A stretch of 8,958 bases of DNA from Gammaproteobacteria bacterium (GTDB taxonomy: Bacteria; Pseudomonadota; Gammaproteobacteria; Chromatiales; Sedimenticolaceae): positions 1 to 8,958 of the forward strand of contig JAGRHE010000112.1 of the NCBI GenBank assembly GCA_020445165.1. The letters are read 5' to 3'. The notes under the pieces were generated by a model. That model ran no database searches. It saw only the letters and a list, made by a program, of their open reading frames with translations, and was not told the DNA's origin. The translations under genes and the position numbers were made by a program. Positions 1-6,486 of this stretch are shown here, in pieces (positions within the stretch are counted from its first letter, which is position 1; every line of letters begins with the position of its first letter).

Positions 1-1
1 C

Positions 2-292
2 GGCGACAGCATGGAACCGGAGTTCCCGGATGAATGCATCGTCGTGGTCGAACCGTCCGACTGGTGTCAGCACGGCATGTTCGTGATGGCACTGGTCGAG
101 GGCGTACGCTGGTTCCGGCAATACCTGAAGGACGAGCACGGCGAACGCCTGGTGGCTCTCAACGACATCTATCCACCGATCGAACTGGCCGGCCTGGAGT
201 GGAAACCCGAAGGCATCATCATGCAGCGCAACCTGCGCCGTCACCAGAGCAAATCCGGGCGGCGCGAAGTGAAGCACTACAAATACGGATGA
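2..292 (+). CDS. S24-family (LexA/UmuD-fold) peptidase-like protein, 5' partial
   Basis: The reading frame is open to the left edge and the first full codons read Gly-Asp-Ser-Met, the nucleophile motif of the S24 self-cleaving protease fold (LexA, UmuD, CI-type repressors). It is followed by the family-typical run Glu-Pro-Glu-Phe-Pro-Asp. The codons from 11 are therefore internal, and the Met at 11 is not the real start. The fold continues through a YPP segment near residue 55 (counting the Met at 11 as 1), and the protein ends in a basic tail (RRHQSKSGRREVKHYKYG). In LexA and UmuD the general-base Lys lies 37 residues after the Ser. Here the equivalent position, about 36 residues on, reads Trp-Phe-Arg, so Arg seems to replace Lys and self-cleavage may be absent or altered. 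Whether an N-terminal DNA-binding domain exists cannot be seen. The role is a regulator or S24-domain stand-alone protein by inference. Family call is good, function uncertain. Confidence 0.8.
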   Translation, partial: GDSMEPEFPDECIVVVEPSDWCQHGMFVMALVEGVRWFRQYLKDEHGERLVALNDIYPPIELAGLEWKPEGIIMQRNLRRHQSKSGRREVKHYKYG

Positions 293-526
293 CAAGACTG
301 GCCGGGCTGGCGCGCCGGTTTGGCAAACGTCCGCCATGGGCACATCTGAATGCCCCAGTTTTCGAAGTCTCCTTGTTCATGGCATACGGTTCCCAAGACG
401 GTCTGGAGCAACGAACGCCGTTCACGTATTCATGGGCAGCGCGCCCCCGATCGCCTCACTGGACTTCAATCATCCCCGCCTTCGTGCGAGCATGAGCCTT
501 TGGCAGAACCCGCTGGAGTCCATTCG
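293..526. other. Intergenic gap, no supported gene
   Basis: These 234 bases separate the S24 gene from the small exported-protein gene. A frame opens at 289 with an ATGA overlap with the upstream stop and runs to 495, but its translation is Arg/Pro/Ala-rich, matches nothing I recognise and has no Shine-Dalgarno. No tRNA fold, clear sigma-70 promoter or U-tailed terminator could be made out. The promoter of the next gene presumably lies here. Confidence 0.5.
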
Positions 527-1054
527 ATGTCGCTGCGTTTGTCCCTGTTCCTGACCTTTGCCCTGACCGTGCCGGTGACCGCGGCCGAGCTGACCGCCGT
601 GACCTCCGACGGGCGCGAAGTGCTGCTGCATGACAACGGCAAGTGGGAATTCGTACGGCAGGAGGCCACTGGCGAACCGAAGGCCAGGCTTTCGCTGGAG
701 AACAAGGTCGACCTGGCGCGCGGCTGCCGACTCGGCCTGCGCCTGCAGAATGACCTGCCGGCACAGATCCGCTCGCTGGTGCTGCGCTTCACCGCCTACA
801 AGGACGAGGGCGTACCGTTTGAAACGGTCAGCCGTGGATACTCATATGTGAAGCCCACCAACTCGCAGTACCAGGAGATCAGCTTCCGTGGCATCAGCTG
901 CGACGAGGTGCGATCGGTCGAGGTCAGCGCGGCGCGCAACTGCCATGTCGGCGACCTGACCAAGTACTCAGCATCGGAAAGCCGCTGCCTCGAACTGGTC
1001 GACGTGCAACCGAGCGGGCTGCTGCCAATCGCCACCCGCAGCACCAAGCGCTGA
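527..1054 (+). CDS. Small exported protein of unknown function with a DGREVLL-GKW motif
   Basis: A 175-residue protein. The ATG at 527 is chosen because a GGAG (515-518) sits 8 bases upstream and the first 20 residues form a typical signal peptide (MSLRLSLFLT, then a hydrophobic stretch ending VTAA before EL). Upstream in-frame Met codons would add 59 low-complexity residues in front of it. Right after the predicted cleavage site comes TSDGREVLLHDNGKWEFV (26-43), a motif I associate with small secreted DUF3157-like proteins, where the aspartate-glycine and tryptophan are conserved. That assignment is from memory and tentative. The mature part has four cysteines (67, 125, 139, 154), enough for two disulfides, consistent with a periplasmic location. 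The middle (79-137) looks like beta-sandwich strands. No enzyme motif is visible. It stands alone on this strand and is convergent with the chelatase gene, 10 bases away. Function unknown. Confidence 0.8.
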   Translation: MSLRLSLFLTFALTVPVTAAELTAVTSDGREVLLHDNGKWEFVRQEATGEPKARLSLENKVDLARGCRLGLRLQNDLPAQIRSLVLRFTAYKDEGVPFETVSRGYSYVKPTNSQYQEISFRGISCDEVRSVEVSAARNCHVGDLTKYSASESRCLELVDVQPSGLLPIATRSTKR

Positions 1055-1089
1055 ACGCGGCGCGTCAACCGGTTAGGACCGCGCTCAGC
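1050..1089. terminator. Candidate bidirectional hairpin spanning two convergent stops
   Basis: Arms 1050-1060 (GCTGAACGCGG) and 1079-1089 (CCGCGCTCAGC) pair over 11 positions with one A/C mismatch on the plus strand, which becomes a G-U wobble in the minus-strand transcript. The 18-base loop holds the minus-strand stop (1065-1067) and an AACCGGTT palindrome. The plus-strand stop lies in the left arm. There is no T-run, so it is not a classical intrinsic terminator. Termination is inferred from position and pairing. Confidence 0.35.
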
Positions 1090-1895
1090 CGGTCATTGAG
1101 GATTTCCGCCAGACGCGGATGCTCGCCGATCAGCGGCGTGACGACAACCTGCAGGTTGGGATGGTGCTGCATCGCCCGGACACAGATCTCTTCGATATCT
1201 CCGCCGGGCCCTGCATGGCGTCCCGGCGACAGGAACAGCATCGCCAGTACCACCCGTATCGGCGCACCCTCTGAAGCAAGACGCTGCAGCACTTCCTCCA
1301 GCAACTCGCCGTTGAAGTCATACTCACGCCCGGTGCGACGTTCCATGACTGCCTGTTCGACGACGCTGCCAGGCTCCAGCGTGGCCAGTTCCCGGGCGAG
1401 GTATTCACGTACCGCGGTCACCTGCGGCAACGGTGAACCGTGGTCGACCAACACGATCCGGTCCGGCACCCTGTCGAGCTGATCGCCCACTGACGCAACG
1501 TTGTCGGCCAGGATCGCGGCCAGCCGTGGCTCGCCCTGTGGCAGTGGCACCAGCGGTTCAGCCAGGTCGACGCGCAGCGCGGCGTACTGTTCACGCAGGA
1601 TGCGCACCTGTTCCGGGATGAACGAAGACAGGGCCCGGCTGCTGCCGAAAAACAGCGGCACGATGACGAACCAATGCCTGCCCCGCTCCAGTTGCTCGCG
1701 CAGGAAATCGGCCAGCACCAGCGCCGGTTCGCCATCCAGCTCACCAATAGGAATCCGATCGACATGCTGCAGGGACACCGCGTGCACCGGCCTTTCGCAG
1801 ACCGAAGACAGCCGCCCGGCAATCCTGCGCAGGCTCAAGGTTGCGCCGGCCCGGGTCGAACCATTGTCGGCGAGAATGATGACCGGATCCCTCAT
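1065..1895 (-). CDS. cbiX: CbiX/SirB-type sirohydrochlorin chelatase-like protein
   Basis: A 276-residue protein built of two chelatase-like halves. The C-terminal half opens with VLVDHGSP (148-155), carrying the HGS signature with His152. It later has LFLSPGRHAG (220-229) with the second metal-binding His227, followed by GGDIEEI. These are hallmarks of the CbiX/SirB chelatases that insert Co or Fe into sirohydrochlorin for cobalamin or siroheme. The N-terminal half starts ILADNGST (7-14), where Asn11 takes the place of the His, and has PLFFGSSRAL (80-89), lacking the second His. Both halves end alike (PLPQGEPRLAAIL at 117-129, PLIGEHPRLAEIL at 254-266), showing an internal duplication. The ATG at 1895 is preferred because the frame upstream (to 2027) is compositionally unlike protein, though the Shine-Dalgarno is weak. 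It lies 94 bases downstream of the prenyltransferase and may be cotranscribed. No other cobalamin or siroheme gene is in the window, so substrate and metal are not known. Confidence 0.8.
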   Translation of the reverse strand: MRDPVIILADNGSTRAGATLSLRRIAGRLSSVCERPVHAVSLQHVDRIPIGELDGEPALVLADFLREQLERGRHWFVIVPLFFGSSRALSSFIPEQVRILREQYAALRVDLAEPLVPLPQGEPRLAAILADNVASVGDQLDRVPDRIVLVDHGSPLPQVTAVREYLARELATLEPGSVVEQAVMERRTGREYDFNGELLEEVLQRLASEGAPIRVVLAMLFLSPGRHAGPGGDIEEICVRAMQHHPNLQVVVTPLIGEHPRLAEILNDRLSAVLTG

Positions 1896-1989
1896 CGGTT
1901 TGCCCGTTGCGGTTGTATCGGATGCGCAGTGTGCACCGGGACGGGGTTCCGGATAAACGCATGCACTGCGTTGTTGTGTCAGACAGGGG

Positions 1990-2844
1990 TCAGTGCTGGC
2001 TGAGCAGCGTGAACGACAGGCCCGCACCGATCAGGGCACTGGCCGCGACCAGGATTCGTTTCGGATTGACCATACCCGGCGACAGGCGCAGCACGATCGG
2101 CACTGCAATCGCTGACAGCAGCGCAAACCACGGCCATGCCAGGAGCAGCGCCGAGCCGGCCAAGGTGGCAGCGACAAACAGCAGGAACAGCATGAATGCT
2201 GCACGCCTCGTCGCCTGCGCACCGTAGCGCACGGCAAACGAATGCTTTCCGGCCGCGCGGTCGGTCTCGATCTGTGGCGGTTGATGCGACAGCAACAGGG
2301 CCATCGCCAGCGCAGCAAACGCCAGCGCGCCTGCCACCAGACGTGTATCCAGCGGCTGCCCGGCCACCAGCCACAAGCCGCCGAACACTCCCGGGCCATA
2401 ACACACGCCGGTGACCCATTCGCCGAAGTGCGTGTACGACAGCGGTCGCGGACCGGCGTTGTACAGGTAACCGAGAACCAATAACGGCAGCGCGATCGGC
2501 ACGATCCACCACTGCCCCTGCAGCCACAGCACGGACAAACCGAGCAGTCCACCCAGCAGCATGCTGATCACGGCATGTACGATGACGGGTCGCACCCTGC
2601 CGGCATGTACGCGCACCCAGGAGTCCTGCTTGTCGACGTCCGCACCCAGGCGCCAGTCGGCAGCATCGTTGAAAAGGTTGATGGCGTGCTGCAACAGCAC
2701 CACGGCAAACGTCGCAAGCGCCAGCCCCAGTGCGTGTGCGGGCATTCCACCCGCCAGCAGCGGAACCGCCAGACCCGGCAGCACCGACACCAGGTAGATC
2801 GGCGGGTTGAGCGCCTCGAACCAGTGGGTGCGAATCCCGCTCAT
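1990..2844 (-). CDS. UbiA-superfamily membrane prenyltransferase (MenA-like)
   Basis: A 284-residue, very hydrophobic protein with about eight predicted membrane segments. It carries the first UbiA aspartate motif NLFNDAADWRLGAD (56-69), where the N-D-x-x-D core normally binds Mg-prenyl diphosphate, and YNAGPRPLSY with FGEW (128-143), which resembles the MenA-type GP...Y...GE segment. The second motif region reads HQPPQIETDRAAGKHSFAVRYG (187-208, with a break here for clarity: Gln191, Glu193, Asp195, Lys200). The usual form has N-x-R-D at 188-191, so part of the second Asp-rich site is replaced while the ETDRAAGK half is kept. The family attaches polyprenyl chains to aromatic rings in quinone, heme or lipid synthesis. 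Which acceptor is used here is not shown, and no menaquinone or ubiquinone genes are adjacent. The ATG at 2844 has no clear Shine-Dalgarno and is abutted by a perfect hairpin (2845-2863). It lies 34 bases downstream of pepN on the same strand. Family call is secure, the MenA identity is not. Confidence 0.85.
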   Translation of the reverse strand: MSGIRTHWFEALNPPIYLVSVLPGLAVPLLAGGMPAHALGLALATFAVVLLQHAINLFNDAADWRLGADVDKQDSWVRVHAGRVRPVIVHAVISMLLGGLLGLSVLWLQGQWWIVPIALPLLVLGYLYNAGPRPLSYTHFGEWVTGVCYGPGVFGGLWLVAGQPLDTRLVAGALAFAALAMALLLSHQPPQIETDRAAGKHSFAVRYGAQATRRAAFMLFLLFVAATLAGSALLLAWPWFALLSAIAVPIVLRLSPGMVNPKRILVAASALIGAGLSFTLLSQH

Positions 2845-2863
2845 GCGTGCGTATCACGCACGC
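2845..2863 (-). promoter_or_regulatory. Perfect 8-3-8 inverted repeat abutting the prenyltransferase start codon
   Basis: GCGTGCGT (2845-2852) and ACGCACGC (2856-2863) are exact reverse complements with a 3-base loop. The structure ends on the base before the ATG at 2844 and fills over half of the 34-base gap after the pepN stop, occupying the place where a Shine-Dalgarno should be. No T-run follows in the direction of transcription, so a terminator is unlikely. A hairpin limiting translation, or a protein-binding site, is inferred. Confidence 0.45.
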
Positions 2864-2878
2864 CGGCAAACAATCGCA

Positions 2879-5515
2879 TCAGGAAGCGTCCAGGCTCTTG
2901 CTCGCGATCTCGTACACGTCTTTCGACACCTTGGACTTGGCAATGGTCTCGAGCACGGCACGCATGTGCTCCTGGCGAGCATCGTCGTAACGACGCCAGC
3001 GCGACATGGCGCGCAGCAGGCGCGCCGCGATCTGCGGGTTGGCCGGGTCGAGTGCCAAAACCTGTTCCTGCAGAAAGGCGTATCCGCTGCCATCGGCTGC
3101 ATGGAAACGCACCGGGTTGGCATTGGCGAACGCACCGATCAGCGCGCGCACCTTGTTCGGGTTGCGCATCGAGAAGGCCGGGTGCTGCATCAGCCGCCGC
3201 ACATCATCCAGGGTCTGCGAACGAACGGACATGGCCTGCACACTGAACCATTTGTCCATCACCAGGGGCTCGTTCTGCCAGCGCTGTTCGAAATCTGCCA
3301 GCACCGCCGCACGCGCCGGATGATCACTGTCGGCCAACAGGGACAATGCCGCCATGACGTCGGTCATGTTGTGTTGCCGCTGGTACTGTTCGCGACAGCG
3401 TTCACCGCCAGCCAGCCCGTCCGCCGCGACCAGGTAGGCCAAGGCACGGTTCTTCAGGCTGCGGCGCGCAATTGCCTCGGCGCTCGGTTCGTAACCACCC
3501 TGCTCGGCCAGCGCCTCGTAAGTCGCAAGCAATCGTTCGTGCAATGCCCGCCCGATGCTGATACGCAGAGTCTCGCGCGCCAGGTGCAAGCCATCGACAT
3601 CGACCCGATCCATGAAATCACCGAGGTAACCGATTGCCGGCAGGCCGAGGATCTCCGCCAGCAGGGCCGGTTCACGTGATCCGTCACCCAAAGCGTCACC
3701 GAAGGCCTGCAACAGGCCATCGGGCACTGTCATCTCAATCCCCTCACGGTACTGCCCGACCATGCGCAGAAGCACGCGCCGGGTCAGCGTCTGGGCTGCA
3801 TCCCAGCGATTGAATCCGTCACTGTCGTTGGCCAGCAGGAACATCAGTTGTTCGTCGCTGTAGTCGAACTCCAGCCGTACCGGGGCACTGAATCCGCGCA
3901 GCAGCGAAGGCACCGGTTGCTCGTGAACCCCTTCGAAGATGAAACGCTGTTTCGCCTGCGTCAGGTGCAAGGTGTGCTGCGTGGCCTCGCCTGCACCTTC
4001 CAGGCTCACGGCCAGGTCGCGGCCATCGCTTCCGACCAGGCCCACCGCCAGCGGGATCAGGAACGGCGGTTTGTCCTTCTGGCCCGGAGTGTCGGGAACC
4101 GATTGTTCGACATCGAGCGTGTAGCACGCTGCGCCTGCGTCGTAACTGGCGTCGACGCTGACCAGCGGGGTGCCGGCATAGTCGTACCAGTGCTGCATCT
4201 GCGACAGGTCGAGTCCCGATGCATCGACCATGCAGCGCACGAAATCCTCGGTCGTGACCGCCTGACCGTCATGTCGTTCGAAGTACAGATCGGTCGCCTT
4301 GCGGAAACGCTCGGGACCGAGCAGTTGCGCCTGCATGCGCACCACTTCGGCGCCCTTTTCGTAAACCGTCAGCGTATAGAAGTTGTTGATCTCGATGTAG
4401 GAGTCGGGACGGATCGGGTGCGCCATCGGCCCACCGTCTTCGGCGAACTGGTTCGCACGCAGCATACGCACGTCCTCGATCCGCTTGACCCCGCGCTCAC
4501 CCATGTCAGCCGAGAACTCCTGGTCACGGAACACGGTGAAGCCTTCCTTGAGCGACAGCTGGAACCAGTCGCGGCAGGTGATCCGGTTGCCGGTCCAGTT
4601 GTGAAAATATTCGTGCGCGATGACACCCTCGATGCCCTGGAAATCCTGGTCGGTCGCGGTGTCGGCGCGTGCGAGCACGTACTTGGAGTTGAAGATATTC
4701 AACCCCTTGTTCTCCATCGCGCCCATGTTGAAATCGTTGACGGCGACGATGTTGAACACGTCGAGGTCATAGGCCCGGCCATACTTCTCCTCGTCCCAGC
4801 GCATCGCGTTGACCAGCGAACGCATGGCATGCTCACACTTGTCGATGTTCTCCGGCTCGACGTAGATGCGCAGCTGGATGTCGCGTCCCTCGATCGTCCG
4901 GTAGTGATCCTCGACGTGCAGCAGGTCACCCGCGACCAGCGCAAACAGGTAGCAGGGCTTGGGGATCGGGTCGTCCCACACGGCGTAGTGACGGCCGGCT
5001 GCCAGTTCGCCGCTTTCGAGCGGATTGCCGTTGGACAGCAACACAGGAAAGGCACTGAGGTCCGCCTCGAGTCGCACGCGAAAACGCGCCATCACATCCG
5101 GGCGGTCGACGAACCAGGTGATCTTGCGAAAACCTTCCGGTTCGCACTGGGTGCAGAACATGCCGCCGGATCGGTACAGTCCTTCGAGCGCGGTATTCGA
5201 CTCCGGGGCGATGATCACCTCGCTCTCGAGCACGAAAGCCTCGGGCGGATCGGTCAACGTCAGCGATTCAGCGTCGATGTGGTAGCGGCTGGCATCGAGT
5301 TCGACACCGTCGAGCCGGACCCAGACCGGCTGCAGCGATTCACCATCCAGGCGCAGATCACCGCCATTTCCCTCAGGGTTGCGGCGCAGCGCCAGGCGCG
5401 AGACCACGCGCGTTCCCTGCTCGCGCAGATCGAAATCCAGGTCGACCGAATCGACCAGGTAGGCGGGCGGCTGGTAATCCTGAAGGCGGATGGTGCGTGG
5501 TGTGGCCTCTTTCAT
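2879..5515 (-). CDS. pepN: Aminopeptidase N (M1 family zinc metallopeptidase)
   Basis: An 878-residue protein, close to the 870 of E. coli PepN. It removes N-terminal residues from cytosolic peptides. The substrate-anchoring GAMEN is at 265-269, the zinc site HEYFH at 301-305 with the third ligand Glu324 (HExxH-18-E spacing exact), and the transition-state Tyr385 sits in TVYEKGAEVVRM. The N-terminal domain (to about 190) is the beta-saddle, followed by the thermolysin-like catalytic domain, a small beta domain from about 440, and the C-terminal helical domain to 878, so the protein is complete. There is no signal peptide, consistent with the cytoplasm. The ATG at 5515 is preceded by an AAAAAGG (5524-5530) 8 bases away. 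It is transcribed divergently from grxC and may lead the minus-strand set with the prenyltransferase and chelatase. A long open frame on the opposite strand (3848-5551) is a codon-bias shadow. Confidence 0.98.
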   Translation of the reverse strand: MKEATPRTIRLQDYQPPAYLVDSVDLDFDLREQGTRVVSRLALRRNPEGNGGDLRLDGESLQPVWVRLDGVELDASRYHIDAESLTLTDPPEAFVLESEVIIAPESNTALEGLYRSGGMFCTQCEPEGFRKITWFVDRPDVMARFRVRLEADLSAFPVLLSNGNPLESGELAAGRHYAVWDDPIPKPCYLFALVAGDLLHVEDHYRTIEGRDIQLRIYVEPENIDKCEHAMRSLVNAMRWDEEKYGRAYDLDVFNIVAVNDFNMGAMENKGLNIFNSKYVLARADTATDQDFQGIEGVIAHEYFHNWTGNRITCRDWFQLSLKEGFTVFRDQEFSADMGERGVKRIEDVRMLRANQFAEDGGPMAHPIRPDSYIEINNFYTLTVYEKGAEVVRMQAQLLGPERFRKATDLYFERHDGQAVTTEDFVRCMVDASGLDLSQMQHWYDYAGTPLVSVDASYDAGAACYTLDVEQSVPDTPGQKDKPPFLIPLAVGLVGSDGRDLAVSLEGAGEATQHTLHLTQAKQRFIFEGVHEQPVPSLLRGFSAPVRLEFDYSDEQLMFLLANDSDGFNRWDAAQTLTRRVLLRMVGQYREGIEMTVPDGLLQAFGDALGDGSREPALLAEILGLPAIGYLGDFMDRVDVDGLHLARETLRISIGRALHERLLATYEALAEQGGYEPSAEAIARRSLKNRALAYLVAADGLAGGERCREQYQRQHNMTDVMAALSLLADSDHPARAAVLADFEQRWQNEPLVMDKWFSVQAMSVRSQTLDDVRRLMQHPAFSMRNPNKVRALIGAFANANPVRFHAADGSGYAFLQEQVLALDPANPQIAARLLRAMSRWRRYDDARQEHMRAVLETIAKSKVSKDVYEIASKSLDAS

Positions 5516-5547
5516 GGCGCGAACCTTTTTCGTGCGACAGTACGCAG

Positions 5548-5577
5548 ATGATATCCATGCGGCCCGATACCGACCAA
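5548..5577 (-). promoter_or_regulatory. Candidate sigma-70 promoter for pepN
   Basis: Reading the minus strand, TTGGTC (5577-5572) and TATCAT (5553-5548) are separated by 18 bases. The -10 box matches the TATAAT consensus at five of six positions, the -35 at three. A start near 5541 would give a leader of about 25 bases that contains the pepN Shine-Dalgarno. This is a pattern match only. Confidence 0.35.
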
Positions 5578-5600
5578 GCGCGGCAACCGTGCCCTACAAG

Positions 5601-5614
5601 GGGGTAAATACCCC
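5601..5614. promoter_or_regulatory. 14-bp perfect palindrome between pepN and grxC
   Basis: GGGGTA-AA-TACCCC is a perfect inverted repeat with a 2-base centre. It lies about 58 bases before the grxC ATG and roughly 60-75 bases upstream of the candidate pepN start site. This is a normal place for an operator serving one or both divergent genes. I do not recognise the site as belonging to a known regulator. A weak -10-like TAGGAT for grxC lies downstream at 5641-5646 without a convincing -35. Confidence 0.4.
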
Positions 5615-5657
5615 GATTTCCGCCTGAGCGCCCGGGTTGCTAGGATGAGGCGTCCAG

Positions 5658-5664
5658 AAGGAGG
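5658..5664 (+). promoter_or_regulatory. Strong Shine-Dalgarno of grxC, fixes its start
   Basis: AAGGAGG, the full anti-16S complement, ends 7 bases before the ATG at 5672. It settles the start against an in-frame ATG at 5645, which would place this sequence inside the coding region and add nine residues (MRRPEGGRT) foreign to glutaredoxins. Confidence 0.8.
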
Positions 5665-5671
5665 AAGAACG

Positions 5672-5989
5672 ATGCCGGAAATTGTCATGTACTCGACCGG
5701 AATGTGTCCTTACTGCGTGCGCGCCAAGATGCTGTTGCAGCGCAAGGGGATGCAGTGGGAAGAGCGGCGAATCGACCTCGACCACGGCCTGATGAGCGAA
5801 ATGCTGCAGCGCAGTAACCGGCGCACCGTGCCGCAGATCTTCATCGGCGACCACCACGTCGGTGGCTATGACGATATGGCCGAGCTGGATGCACTGGGAA
5901 AGCTCGACCCGCTGCTCGGCCTGGCCCCGCCGCCGATGCCCGGCGACTCCGCACACACCCTCGACGCCTCGGAAGACGCGCCGACCTGA
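5672..5989 (+). CDS. grxC: Glutaredoxin 3-type thiol oxidoreductase
   Basis: A 105-residue cytosolic glutaredoxin. The dithiol active site CPYC is at 12-15 after the first beta strand (EIVMYST), the cis-proline segment TVPQIFI is at 51-57, and the glutathione-binding GGYDD is at 63-67. All are as in GrxC, which uses glutathione to reduce protein and ribonucleotide reductase disulfides. Typical GrxC is about 83-90 residues. This one has a C-terminal extension of about 20 residues (APPPMPGDSAHTLDASEDAPT) that looks disordered. The start at 5672 is fixed by a perfect AAGGAGG. It is the first gene of a plus-strand set with hslR, whose ATG follows 8 bases after the stop, and it is divergent from pepN. 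The pairing of a redox gene with a heat-shock ribosome-rescue factor suggests a stress-linked unit, which is inference. Confidence 0.95.
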   Translation: MPEIVMYSTGMCPYCVRAKMLLQRKGMQWEERRIDLDHGLMSEMLQRSNRRTVPQIFIGDHHVGGYDDMAELDALGKLDPLLGLAPPPMPGDSAHTLDASEDAPT

Positions 5990-5997
5990 TCGAAACC

Positions 5998-6393
5998 ATG
6001 ACCGCCGACGGCAAGATGCGCATCGACAAGTGGCTGTGGGCGGCCCGCTTCTACAAGACCCGCGCCCTGGCCAGTGAAGCGGTCGAGGGCGGCAAGGTGC
6101 ATCTCAACGGCCAGCGCACCAAACCGGGCAAAGAGGTGCGCATCGGCAGCCGCCTGCAGATCAGCAAGGCCGGCCTGGAATGGGACATCGAGGTCGCACA
6201 ACTCCCCAAGCAGCGTCGCCCGGCGGTCGAGGCCCAGGACTTCTACATCGAAAGCGATGACAGCCGCAGTCGGCGCGAGCGTGCCAGCGAAGCGTTGCGC
6301 GTGGCACGCCTGGCCACGCCGTTGCAGACGGCATCCAAGCCGAGCAAGCGCGACCGGCGCCTGATCCACCGCTTCAAGCAGGACAACGGCTGA
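5998..6393 (+). CDS. hslR: Heat shock protein 15 (Hsp15), S4-domain ribosome-associated factor
   Basis: A 131-residue protein matching E. coli HslR along its length. The S4 RNA-binding domain is at about 7-60, with MRIDKWLWAARFYKTRALAS and then EGGKVHLNGQRTKPGKEV, motifs nearly identical to the E. coli protein. QRRPAVEA (72-79) and a basic C-terminal helix with KRDRRLIHRFKQ near the end complete it. Hsp15 binds 50S subunits that carry stalled peptidyl-tRNA after premature dissociation and helps recycle them. No good Shine-Dalgarno precedes the ATG at 5998, 8 bases after the grxC stop, so translational coupling is likely. An internal ATG at 6016 would remove the six residues before MRIDKW and is a possible alternative start. 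The next gene starts 93 bases downstream. Confidence 0.95.
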   Translation: MTADGKMRIDKWLWAARFYKTRALASEAVEGGKVHLNGQRTKPGKEVRIGSRLQISKAGLEWDIEVAQLPKQRRPAVEAQDFYIESDDSRSRRERASEALRVARLATPLQTASKPSKRDRRLIHRFKQDNG

Positions 6394-6486
6394 CGCGCCG
6401 CATGTCGTTCCACAGCACAACTCCGTGTGTATCCGCCAGTCGGCATGGCCCGATGCAGCTTCGTTTGCCAACCAGGGGCTGACAAC

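Noticed and set aside
289..495. A short plus-strand frame starting with an ATGA overlap with the S24 stop
   Set aside because: Composition is not protein-like, there is no recognisable motif and no Shine-Dalgarno. The overlap alone is weak evidence.
440..500. A stretch with ACTTCAA resembling a selenocysteine tRNA anticodon loop
   Set aside because: The flanking bases do not pair into an anticodon stem and no acceptor or T-arm can be drawn.
1925..1970. Imperfect inverted repeat (CGCAGTG 1925-1931 with CACTGCG 1964-1970) before the chelatase, considered as a riboswitch
   Set aside because: The leader is only 94 bases, the stem is interrupted, and no B12-box-like sequence was seen, so a cobalamin riboswitch is not supported.
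1979..2869. A 296-codon minus-strand frame overlapping the prenyltransferase
   Set aside because: Its translation is Arg/Ala/Gly-rich without membrane segments, while the other frame carries the UbiA motifs and a coherent hydrophobic profile.
3848..5551. A 567-codon open frame on the plus strand opposite pepN
   Set aside because: It is exactly antisense to a complete, motif-verified pepN, has no recognisable domain and no ribosome site. Long antisense frames are common opposite high-GC genes with third-position bias.
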